Below are positions 9,120 to 18,474 of a DNA stretch of 64,000 nucleotides, piece after piece. Under the pieces are notes generated by a model, which saw only the letters and a program-made list of their open reading frames with translations, made no database searches and was not told where the DNA came from. The stretch is taken from the NCBI GenBank assembly GCA_028687935.1, contig JAQTZE010000012.1, forward strand, positions 1 to 64,000, in the 5' to 3' direction. The first letter of the stretch is position 1; each line of letters begins with the position of its first letter. This stretch comes from Sulfurimonas sp. (GTDB taxonomy: Bacteria > Campylobacterota > Campylobacteria > Campylobacterales > Sulfurimonadaceae). The translations under genes were made by a program, and so were the position numbers.

Positions 9120-11218
9120 GAGGGAAGTAAACTCAAACTCACTTTTCCTTTTTCCTGATCGATAGAGACTACTTCTATCTGTGGGAGATACTGGTTGAGT
9201 GAGAGTGCTTCAAGCGGATGGGCTATGCGTTTTGCGCTCATTTTGGAGATATGAATCATCCCGTCGTTTTTGAGACCGATATCTACAAAAGCCCCAAAGT
9301 CAGTGATATTACGCACCACACCTGAGACAAAACTTCCCTCTTTGAGCATTTTGATATCTGTAAGTCCCTCTTTAAACGGGATAGCAGGGAGCTCTTCTCT
9401 TGGGTCAAATCCAGGTTTTTGCAACTCTTTGATGATATCACGCAGTGTCTGCACGCCGATACCTAACTCTTTTGCTTTTTCGCTCACATCGAGTTTTTCT
9501 AACTCCAAACCCTCGAGTTTCTTTGCCGCATCGTAACTCTCAGGGTGCACACCTGTGTTGTCAAGTTTGTTTTTTGCCTCTTTGATGCGGATAAATCCAG
9601 CCGCCTGCTCGTAGGCTTTTTTCCCAAGACCTTTGACTTTGAGGAGCTGACTTTTTGTTGTAAAGTTGCCTTCTTCTTCACGAAACGCAATGATGTTTTG
9701 TGCAATCTTTGCTCCTACACCTGCGACATAGGAGAGCAGCGAAGCAGAAGCAGAGTTGATATCCACACCTACACGGTTTACGAGGTCAGTTGTGACATCG
9801 CCGAGTTTTTTCTCCAGAAGTTTTTGATCGACATCATGCTGATATTGCCCGATACCTAGAGATTTTGGGTCGATTTTGACAAGAGTTGCCATTGGATCAC
9901 GCAGACGTGCTGCGATAGAGATAGCGCCTCTGATAGTCACGTCAAGTTTTGGATATTCATCTTGCGCGATTTTTGAAGCACTGTAGACTGAAGCGCCTGC
10001 TTCGGAGACGACTGTATAGTTGAGCCCTGCGTTTTCATCACTGTTGAGACGGGCAAAAAACTCTTGCGTTTCACGAGAGGCTGTCCCATTTCCTATGGCT
10101 ACGGCGGTGATATTGTATTTTTTAGCCAGTGCTAAAACCTTTGCTTTTGCACCGTTATAATCTTTTTTTGGCTCTGTGGGATAGATGACGCAAGACTCTA
10201 AATAGTTTGCGTTTTCATCGATAACAGCGAGTTTACAACCACTGACAAACGCAGGGTCTACACCCAAAATAACTCTTTGTGTCACAGGCGGTGTCATGAG
10301 TAACTGACCGAGGTTTTTACCAAAAACATCGATGGCAGCGATATCCGCCTTTTCTTTGAGTATGGCGTGGACTTCGCGCTCTAGAGAGGGAAGCAAAAGT
10401 CGTTTGAGCCCATCACGATAGGCTTCAAAAAGAAGCTCTTTGGAACTTGATGCATGACGCGGAATCTTGTACTCTTTGATATTTTGCTCGATGCGTTCAA
10501 GATCTATAGTGATTTTGACAGAGAGCTCTTTTTCGTTGACACCGCGCATAAGTGCTAGATACCTATGTGAGGGGATAAACGCTACCTTTTCAGCTTTGCC
10601 TGCGTAGTTTTTAAAGATGCCGTTTTCATCAAATGTTTTTGTCTTTTTTATCTCCAAAAGACCGTGATGTAAGAGGGTGTTTCTGATAGCTTCACGTTCA
10701 CGTGGTAGTTCGGCGTAACGCTCTGCCAAAATATCTTGCGCCCCTTTGATAGCATCTTCGACTGCGTTTATCTCACCCTTGAGAAACTTTTTCGCCTCGG
10801 ATGTAAACTCAGCAAGCGAGAGTTTTGCTGCTTGAAGGGTATTTGCAAGTGGAGTGAGACCGTTGGCAATCGCAGTTGTCGCCCGCGTGTTTTTTTTCTC
10901 TTTGTAGGGACGGTAGATATCTTCCAAAACGCGAAGAGAGTCTGCTTCTTCTATACTTTGCTTGAGTGCGTCTGTGAGTGTTGCACGCTCAGAGATCAAA
11001 CGCAGTACCTCTTCTTTGCGTTCTAAGAGTTTTTTGGTACTGAGATATATGCCCTCAAAGTCACGCAACACTTCATCACTCGCTTCACCTGTCATCTCTT
11101 TGCGGTAGCGCGCGATAAAAGGGATAGTTGAGCCTTCATCTAGTAGTTTGAGTATATTTTCGATGTGCTCTTTTTTGAGCTTTGTCTTGGACGCTATTTG
11201 ATCAATAAGTTTGTTCAT
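9116..11218 (-). CDS. tex: Transcription accessory protein Tex
   Basis: 700 residues with the Tex architecture: helical N-terminal region, YqgF/RNase H-like domain (VILGVDPAFVSGCKLAV near 320), helix-hairpin-helix region (VAGVGAKIAQNI, VKGLGKKAYEQ), and a C-terminal S1 RNA-binding domain (GSFVSGVVRNITDFGAFVDIG). Tex binds nucleic acid and affects transcription and toxin expression in several bacteria. The length is slightly short of the usual 720-780 but all domains are present. Confidence 0.92.
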   Translation of the reverse strand: MNKLIDQIASKTKLKKEHIENILKLLDEGSTIPFIARYRKEMTGEASDEVLRDFEGIYLSTKKLLERKEEVLRLISERATLTDALKQSIEEADSLRVLEDIYRPYKEKKNTRATTAIANGLTPLANTLQAAKLSLAEFTSEAKKFLKGEINAVEDAIKGAQDILAERYAELPREREAIRNTLLHHGLLEIKKTKTFDENGIFKNYAGKAEKVAFIPSHRYLALMRGVNEKELSVKITIDLERIEQNIKEYKIPRHASSSKELLFEAYRDGLKRLLLPSLEREVHAILKEKADIAAIDVFGKNLGQLLMTPPVTQRVILGVDPAFVSGCKLAVIDENANYLESCVIYPTEPKKDYNGAKAKVLALAKKYNITAVAIGNGTASRETQEFFARLNSDENAGLNYTVVSEAGASVYSASKIAQDEYPKLDVTIRGAISIAARLRDPMATLVKIDPKSLGIGQYQHDVDQKLLEKKLGDVTTDLVNRVGVDINSASASLLSYVAGVGAKIAQNIIAFREEEGNFTTKSQLLKVKGLGKKAYEQAAGFIRIKEAKNKLDNTGVHPESYDAAKKLEGLELEKLDVSEKAKELGIGVQTLRDIIKELQKPGFDPREELPAIPFKEGLTDIKMLKEGSFVSGVVRNITDFGAFVDIGLKNDGMIHISKMSAKRIAHPLEALSLNQYLPQIEVVSIDQEKGKVSLSLLPS

Positions 11219-11364
11219 AGGTATCTTTACTTTTTATGAAATTATACACTGAATAAACGCAGCCTCAAGAAGAACTTTTTAATAAAAATACTTTATATTA
11301 ACGCCGTAATGATGTGGTTTTAAGCAAAAAAGCGCCACAATTGCATGAATATCAGGAGCACTGC

Positions 11365-11853
11365 ATGGCTAACAATGAAATAAACTTTCCAGACAAAAAA
11401 TTTATCGTCTCAAAAACGGATCTTAAAGGTCGCATTACGTATGGCAATGCACTTTTTCTTTCAATGTCCGGATATCAAGAGAGAGAACTTATAGGCGCAC
11501 CGCATAGTATTTTACGCCATGGGGATATGCCAAAACTTGTTTTTGAACTTTTATGGAAGCATATACAAGATGGCAAAGAGATTTTTGCTTATGTCAAAAA
11601 TAAGACAAAAAATGGTGATTATTACTGGGTCTATGCCCATGTCACTCCTTCATTTGACGATAAGGGAAATATTATAGGGTATCACTCTGTGCGACGTAAG
11701 CCAACAGCAAAAGCATTGAGTGCGATTAAGCCCCTCTATAGTGCGCTGCTCGATGCTGAGCGTAGTGGTGGAATGATAGCCTCTCAAAAACTTCTTGATA
11801 CACAACTCTCACAACTAGGAAAAAATTATGATGAATTTATCTTCACTCTCTAA
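11365..11853 (+). CDS. Aer/CetB-like PAS redox sensor for energy taxis
   Basis: A 162-residue single PAS-domain protein. The start is the ATG at 11365 because AGGAG at 11354-11358 is well placed; an in-frame upstream start has no such site. PAS motifs: [45 protein letters not shown]. This is the FAD-binding Aer type. Its gene overlaps the following MCP gene by 26 bp, as in the Campylobacter CetB/CetA bipartite system where CetB senses redox state and signals through membrane-bound CetA. Confidence 0.75.
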   Translation: MANNEINFPDKKFIVSKTDLKGRITYGNALFLSMSGYQERELIGAPHSILRHGDMPKLVFELLWKHIQDGKEIFAYVKNKTKNGDYYWVYAHVTPSFDDKGNIIGYHSVRRKPTAKALSAIKPLYSALLDAERSGGMIASQKLLDTQLSQLGKNYDEFIFTL

Positions 11854-13267
11854 GGCGCAATACGCCAATATTGCTTCGCTTGGAATTTTTTCTTTTTCGC
11901 TTGTTCTTGAGATTGTTTTTAATGGATTTCATTGGCTTCAGGTTCTTGGAATTTTAAACTTTGCTCTTGCATGGATTGTCTTTGTCAATGTGCGTTGGGC
12001 GAGAGAGAGCGTATCGCGTGTTGCTGAAGTTATCAAAGATGCAGAACATGGTAATCTCGAATCTCGTATCATCAATATCCAAGATAATGCAGAGATGCGT
12101 GAACTTTCATGGAGTGTCAATGATCTGCTTGATCAGATGGAAATCTTTATGCGAGAGATCAAAGCAGGAATCGAAGGAGCGAGTACAAATATTTACTATA
12201 GACGTATCCTAACAGACGGTCTCGCAGGCTCTTACAGCTATAATGCTGCCCTTGTCAACAAAGGTGTTGACGCGATGGAGGAGAGCAATGAGTTTATTGA
12301 GCGTATTGCTATCAATAACAAACTCACAACTATTGGTCAGGGTGTAGTTGGCGGACTGACTATTGTTCAAAAAGATCTTGGAGAGAGTATTGATCGTTTG
12401 AGTGAGATTGTTACTGCTAGTCATAAAACAGCAGATACATCAAATAAAACGGTTTCAGAGTTGGAAGTTATAACAAATAAACTGACTTCACTTTTAGAAC
12501 TCGTAGAGATCTCTACTTCTTCTATCAATATGCTCAATCAAAAGACAAATGAGATCAACTCTGTTTTATTACTTATCAAAGATATTGCAGACCAGACGAA
12601 TCTTCTTGCCCTAAACGCAGCGATAGAAGCAGCGCGCGCAGGTGAGCATGGTCGTGGTTTTGCTGTTGTTGCGGATGAGGTACGTAAACTTGCAGAGCGT
12701 ACCCAAAAAGCGACGGGTGAGATCGGTATCGCTATCCAATCACTCCAACAAGATGCGAGTGAAATTCAATCTAATGCTGAGATTATGAGCGATATTGCAA
12801 ATGAGTCTAGTACGTCTATTGAAACATTTAGAGATGTGCTCTATGAGTTCAATATAGATGCAGTTGCTACTTCAAAAGCAGCTGCAACAATTGAGAGTTC
12901 GACCTTTATCACTTTGGCGAAGATAGATCATATTATCTTTAAATCCAATGCATTTAGCGCTGTCTTCCATGGTAAGACAAAGCATACATTTGCAGATCAT
13001 CATGGATGTAGACTGGGTAAATGGTACGAGAGCGGTAAAGGAAAACAACACTTCTCACATCTTCCGACCTATTCAAAACTTGATGCGCCTCATGCAATGG
13101 TTCATGCAAGTGTTCATGCCAATCTTGCGTTTATAGAGGGCGAAGATAGAGTGGCTGAGAATAAAGAAGAGATTATCAATAACTTTATTCAGATGGAAGA
13201 GGCGAGTGAAGTGTTACTCGGATATCTTGATAACCTGCTTGCAGAGTCGATGGCTGCTACAAAATAG
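11828..13267 (+). CDS. CetA-like methyl-accepting chemotaxis protein with C-terminal CZB domain
   Basis: 479 residues. Two hydrophobic segments near 15-55 form a hairpin anchor without a periplasmic sensor domain. A HAMP-like region follows, then an MCP signalling hairpin ([38 protein letters not shown], given here only to name the highly conserved tip near 255-295). The last 100 residues form a chemoreceptor zinc-binding (CZB) domain with the diagnostic HGCRLGKWY and a distal [10 protein letters not shown]. It should receive input from the overlapping PAS protein. In Helicobacter TlpD a CZB domain senses hypochlorous acid, so zinc/oxidant input is plausible. Confidence 0.83.
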   Translation: MMNLSSLSKAQYANIASLGIFSFSLVLEIVFNGFHWLQVLGILNFALAWIVFVNVRWARESVSRVAEVIKDAEHGNLESRIINIQDNAEMRELSWSVNDLLDQMEIFMREIKAGIEGASTNIYYRRILTDGLAGSYSYNAALVNKGVDAMEESNEFIERIAINNKLTTIGQGVVGGLTIVQKDLGESIDRLSEIVTASHKTADTSNKTVSELEVITNKLTSLLELVEISTSSINMLNQKTNEINSVLLLIKDIADQTNLLALNAAIEAARAGEHGRGFAVVADEVRKLAERTQKATGEIGIAIQSLQQDASEIQSNAEIMSDIANESSTSIETFRDVLYEFNIDAVATSKAAATIESSTFITLAKIDHIIFKSNAFSAVFHGKTKHTFADHHGCRLGKWYESGKGKQHFSHLPTYSKLDAPHAMVHASVHANLAFIEGEDRVAENKEEIINNFIQMEEASEVLLGYLDNLLAESMAATK

Positions 13268-13276
13268 TCTATCCTA

Positions 13277-13891
13277 TCAGCTCTTTTGGTAGAGCGCATA
13301 AAACTTGTAAGAGGAGATTTTTGTCTCTTCTTCTATCATCTTAAACTCCAACATCTTTAGACCAAGTGCGTCAAAATCTTCAAATTCACTGCGTTTCATC
13401 GGCCATGGTGGTCCTAGGGGATCTTTATCTTCACCCACTCCATGCGCTATGACTAATATCTTTCCATTTTCGGCTAAGAGAGAAGTCACTGCATTTATCA
13501 TCTTTGTGCGGAACTCTCTTGGGAGGGATTGGATAGTCAAAGATTCAAAAACAAAATCAAATTCACCGACCAAAGAATCAGGAAGCTCAAAGACATCTTG
13601 GACTAAAAAGTTTATACAAATGCCATCAAATCTCTCTTGACACCACTTAATAGCAGAGTTTGAGATATCAATCGCAGTCACGTCATAGCCTGCTTGGGAG
13701 AGCATATGTGCATCATCTCCAAGCCCACATCCCACAACGAGACATTTTCCAAGGGCAACGTCGTGTTGCATATAGTGTTTGAGGTGAGGATTCCCCTGCA
13801 TATTTGCCCAAGGGATATTTTCGTTTTGTTTGTAGTTTTTTTTGTATAACTCTTCAAACCACGCTGAAGCTTTTTGATAATCTTTTTGCAG
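13277..13891 (-). CDS. SAM-dependent methyltransferase, apparent CTG start
   Basis: Class I methyltransferase. VVGCGLGDDAH is the SAM-binding glycine motif, AIDISNSAI the acidic strand, and FVFESLTIQSLP a post-motif; similar proteins are annotated as thiopurine methyltransferase-like. The first ATG in frame is at 13801, but the frame continues upstream with typical family sequence (ASAWFEELYKKNY, IPWANMQGNPHL) for about 30 more codons up to the TAG of the preceding gene. No ATG, GTG or TTG exists in that stretch. A CTG at 13889-13891 lies 7 nt after AGGA and is the best start candidate. The substrate is unknown. Confidence 0.68.
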   Translation of the reverse strand: MQKDYQKASAWFEELYKKNYKQNENIPWANMQGNPHLKHYMQHDVALGKCLVVGCGLGDDAHMLSQAGYDVTAIDISNSAIKWCQERFDGICINFLVQDVFELPDSLVGEFDFVFESLTIQSLPREFRTKMINAVTSLLAENGKILVIAHGVGEDKDPLGPPWPMKRSEFEDFDALGLKMLEFKMIEEETKISSYKFYALYQKS

Positions 13892-13900
13892 AGGATTTTC

Positions 13901-14434
13901 CTATATGTGTATTTGTCCAAACAGCCATGGCCAGGGGCCATAACCACTCGCTGCGTTGAGATGTCCGCCGTCTTTGACAACATGCATCGCTATCTCAAGT
14001 TCTTTTTGAAGTTTTTCAGCCTCTTCCATACTCAGATAGGGATCATTTGTCGAAGTGATAAGCAATATCTTTTTTGCATAGAGTTTTTTTGGTGCTTCAA
14101 GGGGAAAGAAGCTTTTGAGTTCTTCTATTTTGCACTCAAGACACGGAGGTGCAACAAGATAGAGTTTGTGAACTTCTTGGAGTGCTTCATCATTGCAAAG
14201 GTGAAACCAGAGGATATTTGCAAGAGAGTGGCATATGACGATATCAGGTTTGAACTCTTGGAGATGCGCGAGAAGCTCTTCTTTCCAAACATCAAGTTTC
14301 GGCATATCAAAATCACTGAACTCAAAAAAACTTACACAGCCGTACTCTTTTGCTAACTCTCCAGCGAGCCAGCTCTGCCAGTGCGGATGGTTGCTTCCGC
14401 CCCAGCCGTGAAGAAGAAGGACTTTTTTACTCAT
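13901..14434 (-). CDS. RBBP9/YdeN family serine hydrolase
   Basis: 177 residues, cytosolic alpha/beta hydrolase. LLHGWGGSNHPHWQSWL opens the protein, VICHSLAN carries the nucleophile serine (S in GxSxG-like CHSLA), SxNDPYLS holds the acid, and GGHLNAASGYG the catalytic His. The physiological substrate is not known for the family. It starts 1 bp before the end of the DUF234 gene, and its TAG is in frame with the following methyltransferase, so readthrough would fuse the two. Confidence 0.8.
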   Translation of the reverse strand: MSKKVLLLHGWGGSNHPHWQSWLAGELAKEYGCVSFFEFSDFDMPKLDVWKEELLAHLQEFKPDIVICHSLANILWFHLCNDEALQEVHKLYLVAPPCLECKIEELKSFFPLEAPKKLYAKKILLITSTNDPYLSMEEAEKLQKELEIAMHVVKDGGHLNAASGYGPWPWLFGQIHI

Positions 14435-15316
14435 TTACGCAACCAGCTTTTTGAAGTTTTTGAGGCTAAAAAGTTTTAAGCCTTCGCCTTTAAGACCTTT
14501 GAGCTCACTTGTGTAGCCCTCTTTTGAGAAGAGGACAAAGATATCTGCTTCGATATTTGCTTTGGCGCATTTTTCTTGCAGTTTTACCAGTTCACTTTTT
14601 TTGACTTTTGTGTTTGTGTATTTACATGCTCCTGCGATGATTTTGCCTGAAGCCGTTTTTGCATAGATATCTATCTCTGTCTCATCATCCCAGTAGCTGT
14701 CGCACTCTACCAAAGGGTCTTCGGCAAATTCCATTTTGAGAAGTTCTTGGCTGAGTTGCACAAAAGGAAGCTGTAAAAACTCACTTTCACGGTTTGCAAA
14801 GCGCTCACGCACCTCTTTGTAGTCGCCGTCTCGGATGCCTTTGAAAAGCGGTGAGACAAAAGTAAACCAAAATCGAAAAAATGGCGAAGAGAAGTAGAGT
14901 TTGTCCGCAACACTGCTATGCTCATCCCAGCCGATGAAGACTTTGCGTGAAGGAGCGAGGCGTATCATGCCGCTGCCACAAAGCTCCTCAAGAGCCTTCA
15001 TGCCTACTTCTGGAGAGACACTTGCGCGCTTAAATGCAGACTGTGTTCTCCCATCGCCCATAGCGATACCGGTGAGGAGGGTATGAAACATTGGCATACC
15101 TGTTGTGAGATGGCTTATGTCGTTACGGATGTAGGTATAGTCAGGAAATACTGACTTCTCTATAAGCTCCATCGTAGGTTTTGATGTATCCATAGGCGCC
15201 CACTCGACACCACCAAAAACAGCAAATTTTTCAATGGCGTCTTCGAAGCTTTTTGGATTTTGCTCGAGATAAAAGGACTTGAACTGTTCTTGGAGTGTTT
15301 GGGTATTTAAAATGAT
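14435..15316 (-). CDS. DUF234-type protein without its usual ATPase domain, apparent ATC start
   Basis: The sequence matches the C-terminal half of archaeal/bacterial DEXX-box AAA ATPases: a winged-helix region (MKALEELCGSGMI), the DUF234 region (YFSSPFFRFWFTFVSP), and a restriction-endonuclease-like end (ECDSYWDDETEIDIYAK, then AGACKYT). The P-loop half is absent. The first in-frame ATG is at 15193, yet about 40 upstream codons read as family sequence (TLQEQFKSFYLEQNP, FAVFGGVEWAPMDTSKP). The stretch lacks ATG, GTG and TTG. An ATC at 15314-15316 sits 7 nt after AAGG. Function unknown; possibly a nuclease-like remnant. Confidence 0.6.
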   Translation of the reverse strand: MILNTQTLQEQFKSFYLEQNPKSFEDAIEKFAVFGGVEWAPMDTSKPTMELIEKSVFPDYTYIRNDISHLTTGMPMFHTLLTGIAMGDGRTQSAFKRASVSPEVGMKALEELCGSGMIRLAPSRKVFIGWDEHSSVADKLYFSSPFFRFWFTFVSPLFKGIRDGDYKEVRERFANRESEFLQLPFVQLSQELLKMEFAEDPLVECDSYWDDETEIDIYAKTASGKIIAGACKYTNTKVKKSELVKLQEKCAKANIEADIFVLFSKEGYTSELKGLKGEGLKLFSLKNFKKLVA

Positions 15317-15402
15317 GGGAGAGCCTTTAGATGGGTTTTGTAAGTAAAATTATACAAGCTTTTTCACTATAATGGCATAAAAATTCCAAATTAGGAGTGC
15401 CC

Positions 15403-15597
15403 ATGCTTAGCGGTACTGAGAGAAAAAACATAAAATCTGGATTAAGTGTAGCTATCGTTTTGAAGCAAGATCAAGATACAGGAAAGCTGACTGATGGGAT
15501 AGTAAGAGATATTCTTACCAACTCAGCCACACATCCTCACGGTATCAAAGTACGCTTGATGAGCCGTGAAGTAGGCCGGGTAAAAGAGATCTATTAA
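15403..15597 (+). CDS. ywbE: YwbE family protein
   Basis: A 64-residue DUF2196/YwbE protein of unknown function (KSGLSVAIVLKQDQ, DGIVRDILT, HPHGIKVRL). The start is ATG at 15403, because AGGAG at 15393-15397 overlaps an alternative GTG at 15397 and fits only the ATG. A -10-like TATAAT lies at 15369-15374. Its last 17 bases recur exactly at 17401-17417 beyond the catalase gene. Confidence 0.8.
   Translation: MLSGTERKNIKSGLSVAIVLKQDQDTGKLTDGIVRDILTNSATHPHGIKVRLMSREVGRVKEIY
15581..15597 (+). repeat. Left copy of 17-bp direct repeat flanking the catalase segment
   Basis: TAAAAGAGATCTATTAA, the 3' end of ywbE including its stop codon. The exact second copy is at 17401-17417. Confidence 0.6.
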
Positions 15598-15794
15598 GTA
15601 ACACAATAGCTTCCATTTTTGTTCTAGTAAAAAATGAAAAGCACAAGTCGCTCTTGAACACCTCTGAAGAAATCTTTTTAGTAGATCTGCGAATAGCTAG
15701 TATTACTATTTAAGTTATCAATATTATTAGTAAAATTAAGATAGTATGGTATTAAAGGATAATTTTTATCCATTAATACTTCAAGGAGACTATT

Positions 15795-17225
15795 ATGAAA
15801 AAGAAACTCACTACTGCGTTTGGTGCACCCGTTGCAGATAATAACAACTCACTCACAGCAGGACCAAGAGGCCCTATGCTTATGCAAGATGTATGGTACT
15901 TAGAAAAAATGGCGCATTTTGATAGAGAGGTCATTCCTGAGAGACGTATGCATGCCAAAGGTTCTGGTGCATTTGGAACTTTTACAGTGACGCATGACAT
16001 TACACAATACACCAAAGCAAAGATATTTTCTGAAGTTGGTAAAAAAACAGAGATGTTTGCTCGTTTTTCTACTGTGGCAGGAGAGCGCGGTGCGGCGGAT
16101 GCGGAGAGAGATATTCGTGGTTTTGCGCTGAAGTTTTATACAGAAGAGGGAAACTGGGATTTAGCTGGTAACAATACGCCTGTCTTTTTTCTAAGAGATC
16201 CACTCAAATTTCCTGACTTAAATCACGCAGTAAAACGCGACCCAAAAACAAATATGCGAAGTGCAAAAAATAACTGGGATTTTTGGACAAATTTACCAGA
16301 GGCTCTCCACCAAGTAACTATTACCATGAGTGATAGAGGTATTCCTTTTTCGTACCGCCATATGCATGGTTTTGGAAGTCATACCTATAGTTTTATGAGT
16401 GCACAAAATAAGAGAAACTGGGTGAAGTTTCACTTTGTGACGCAACAAGGTATTAAAAACCTTACAGATGCCGAGGCGCAAATTTTAGTTGGTCAAAACA
16501 GAGAGTCCCATCAGCAAGATTTGTTTGAGAGTATCGAGCGAGGCGATTTCCCAAAATGGAAATTGTTTGTGCAGATTATGAGTGAAGAAGATGCAAAGCA
16601 CTATAAATTTAATCCTTTTGATTTGACGCGTGTATGGCTCAAAAAAGATTATCCACTCATTGAAGTGGGAGAGTTTGAACTCAATCGCAACCCTGAGAAC
16701 TATTTTGCAGATGTAGAACAAGCTGCGTTTAACCCCGCAAGTGTTGTTCCTGGGATTAGTTTTTCACCCGATAAAATGCTTCAAGGAAGACTCTTCTCCT
16801 ACGGTGACGCACAAAGATATCGCCTAGGTGTCAATCATCATCTCATCCCAGTAAATGCACCAAAATCTCCTACAAACAGCTACCACAGAGATGGTGCTAT
16901 GCGCGTCGATGGCAATGCTGGAGCAACTCTAGGGTACGAGCCAAACTCATATAATGAATGGCAAGAGCAAAAAGAGCAATCTGAACCGACACTTGATATT
17001 GATGGCGGAGCGAATAGATGGGAGATGGATGATGACAACTTTACACAAGTGAAAATGTTATTTGATATCATGAGTAAAGAACAAAAGCAAGTGCTTTTTG
17101 AAAATACAGCACGAGCGATGGGTGATGCACCTGACTTTATAAAACAAAGACATATTGATAATTGTACAAAAGCAGATCCTACTTATGGGGCGGGTGTTGC
17201 AAAAGCATTAGGATTTAAATACTAA
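15795..17225 (+). CDS. katA: Monofunctional heme catalase KatA
   Basis: 476 residues, a small-subunit (clade 3-like) catalase that disproportionates hydrogen peroxide. Active-site signatures: [20 protein letters not shown] with the catalytic His near residue 52, [17 protein letters not shown], the Asn region [11 protein letters not shown], and the proximal heme ligand Tyr in [14 protein letters not shown] near 330. There is no signal peptide, so it is cytosolic. RBS AAGGAG lies 8 nt before ATG. The gene sits in a segment bounded by a direct repeat of the ywbE end, which suggests it was inserted as a unit. Confidence 0.95.
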   Translation: MKKKLTTAFGAPVADNNNSLTAGPRGPMLMQDVWYLEKMAHFDREVIPERRMHAKGSGAFGTFTVTHDITQYTKAKIFSEVGKKTEMFARFSTVAGERGAADAERDIRGFALKFYTEEGNWDLAGNNTPVFFLRDPLKFPDLNHAVKRDPKTNMRSAKNNWDFWTNLPEALHQVTITMSDRGIPFSYRHMHGFGSHTYSFMSAQNKRNWVKFHFVTQQGIKNLTDAEAQILVGQNRESHQQDLFESIERGDFPKWKLFVQIMSEEDAKHYKFNPFDLTRVWLKKDYPLIEVGEFELNRNPENYFADVEQAAFNPASVVPGISFSPDKMLQGRLFSYGDAQRYRLGVNHHLIPVNAPKSPTNSYHRDGAMRVDGNAGATLGYEPNSYNEWQEQKEQSEPTLDIDGGANRWEMDDDNFTQVKMLFDIMSKEQKQVLFENTARAMGDAPDFIKQRHIDNCTKADPTYGAGVAKALGFKY

Positions 17226-17234
17226 GCAATAAAA

Positions 17235-17265
17235 TTTCTATGTAAGGATTTTCTTTACATAGAAA
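17235..17265. terminator. Hairpin terminator after katA
   Basis: TTTCTATGTAA and TTACATAGAAA form a perfect 11-bp stem around a 9-nt loop, starting 10 bp after the katA stop. It could serve either strand. Confidence 0.65.
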
Positions 17266-17410
17266 TAGGGCAATAAACAGTTTTAAAAAATTCATTCATC
17301 ATATAACAATCAATATGCTTCGCACTTTCATGATTGAAATAGTCTAATATTCCGGGCATTTCCCAAGCTTCTTTGTATGAATTTAGGTTACCACTCCAGC
17401 TAAAAGAGAT
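17255..17410 (-). pseudogene. 3' remnant of an unrecognised gene
   Basis: The minus strand is open for 51 codons and reads like a real protein end (SWSGNLNSYKEAWEMPG, then ILDYFNHESAKHID and MNEFFKTVYCPISM). It has no start and is cut off at its 5' side by stops within the right-hand 17-bp repeat (17401-17417). The gene appears to have been truncated exactly at the repeat junction. The family is not recognised. The remaining spacer to 17602 is AT-rich and holds a palindrome but no other gene. Confidence 0.4.
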
Positions 17411-17417
17411 CTATTAA
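17401..17417 (+). repeat. Right copy of 17-bp direct repeat
   Basis: Exact copy of the ywbE 3' end (15581-15597), 1820 bp downstream, flanking katA and the gene remnant. Confidence 0.6.
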
Positions 17418-17476
17418 TTACTGCATATTTCTAAATCACACTATTTTTTTGTTATGTAGCTACACAAAAATGAATT

Positions 17477-17492
17477 AATATTTATAAATATT
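17477..17492. promoter_or_regulatory. 16-bp perfect palindrome upstream of doxX-like gene
   Basis: AATATTTATAAATATT is fully self-complementary and lies about 110 bp before the DoxX-family gene in an AT-rich spacer. It may be an operator; AT-rich chance symmetry cannot be excluded. Confidence 0.35.
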
Positions 17493-17602
17493 GTAATATT
17501 GATAAAAAAATCTTATTTTTGTTGTAAAATATTGTTTTAAATAGAGCCTGCATAAGAGCAAGATGCAATAAGTTTATAAAGACAAGTAATAAAGGTTTCG
17601 AT

Positions 17603-18055
17603 ATGAAATGCCAAGAGTTCTATAGTAAATTTTTACATAGGAGTGGTCATTTAAAATCTCTTTCTCTGCTTCTTACTAGATTGACTCTAGCCTATGGATT
17701 TTACTCTCCCGCAATGATTAAATGGGCAGATATAAATTCTGTTGCCCAATGGTTTGATTCGCTAGGTATCCCTTTTGCGAGCTTGAGTGCTTATTTGATA
17801 GCAACAGCGGAGCTTGCTGGTGTAGTTCTTTTGACTCTGGGTTTTTTTACACGTCTTATCTCTCTAGTGCTTATCGTTGGCATGTTTGTCGCGATTGTAG
17901 CAGTGCACTTGAATAACGGTTTTTCCGCGGGTTCCGATGGTTTTGAAATACCGCTTTATTACATACTCTTTTTGCTCCTATTTGTATCACACGGTGCTGG
18001 AAAATTTAGTCTTGATTATTTTTCTTTAGAGAGAAAGAGGAAATATAAACTTTAA
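17603..18055 (+). CDS. DoxX family membrane protein
   Basis: 150 residues with four hydrophobic segments, the DoxX/DoxD-like membrane fold (LLLTRLTLAYGFYSPAMIKW, then TAELAGVVLLTLGFFTRL). Family members take part in quinone-linked or thiol-linked oxidative-stress responses, but the exact role is uncertain. The catalase just upstream fits an oxidative-stress context. Confidence 0.72.
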   Translation: MKCQEFYSKFLHRSGHLKSLSLLLTRLTLAYGFYSPAMIKWADINSVAQWFDSLGIPFASLSAYLIATAELAGVVLLTLGFFTRLISLVLIVGMFVAIVAVHLNNGFSAGSDGFEIPLYYILFLLLFVSHGAGKFSLDYFSLERKRKYKL

Positions 18056-18130
18056 AAGTCGTACTAATTTTTTAAAGCATATTTTAATGTTGAGAGGTAT
18101 ATGATCTTTTAAAAGACAAAGGAGTTTGAG

Positions 18131-18472
18131 ATGAAATCTACAATCATAGCGAGTTTGGTATTGAGCAGTGTTCTGTTGGCGGGAATGAATAGTGGTCCTG
18201 CTTCTTTTAGTGACTTTGATACAGATGCAAATGGGAAAGTGAACCAAGAAGAGTTTGAAGCGGCACAGCAAAAACGCATGAGTGCAAAAGCAGAGTCGGG
18301 TAAGATGATGAAAAATGCACAGAATGCTCCTGCGTTTTCAGATATAGACCTTAATGGAGATGGCTCTTTTGACGCGGGAGAATTTGCAGAGCACCAGATG
18401 CAACAAAGAGCAAAAAATCAGGCAAATAGAGGTATGGGTGGTCAAGGAATGGGACAGGGGCAAACGAAATAG
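18131..18472 (+). CDS. Exported EF-hand calcium-binding protein
   Basis: 113 residues with a signal peptide (about 1-17). Two EF-hand loops are visible: DTDANGKVNQEEF (residues 34-46) and DLNGDGSFDAGEF (about 74-86), both with Asp/Asn/Asp ligands and the terminal Glu. The C-terminal tail is Gly/Gln/Met-rich. Likely a small periplasmic calcium-binding protein. RBS is AAGGAG. Confidence 0.75.
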   Translation: MKSTIIASLVLSSVLLAGMNSGPASFSDFDTDANGKVNQEEFEAAQQKRMSAKAESGKMMKNAQNAPAFSDIDLNGDGSFDAGEFAEHQMQQRAKNQANRGMGGQGMGQGQTK

Positions 18473-18474
18473 TC

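Noticed and set aside
15601..15712. Coding-like frame in the spacer between ywbE and katA
   Set aside because: Three frames are open over this short stretch, so none can be preferred, and no family is recognised.
17603..18055. DoxX protein as a thiosulfate:quinone oxidoreductase subunit
   Set aside because: No partner DoxA-like gene or conserved thiosulfate-related neighbour is present; only the general DoxX family is supported.
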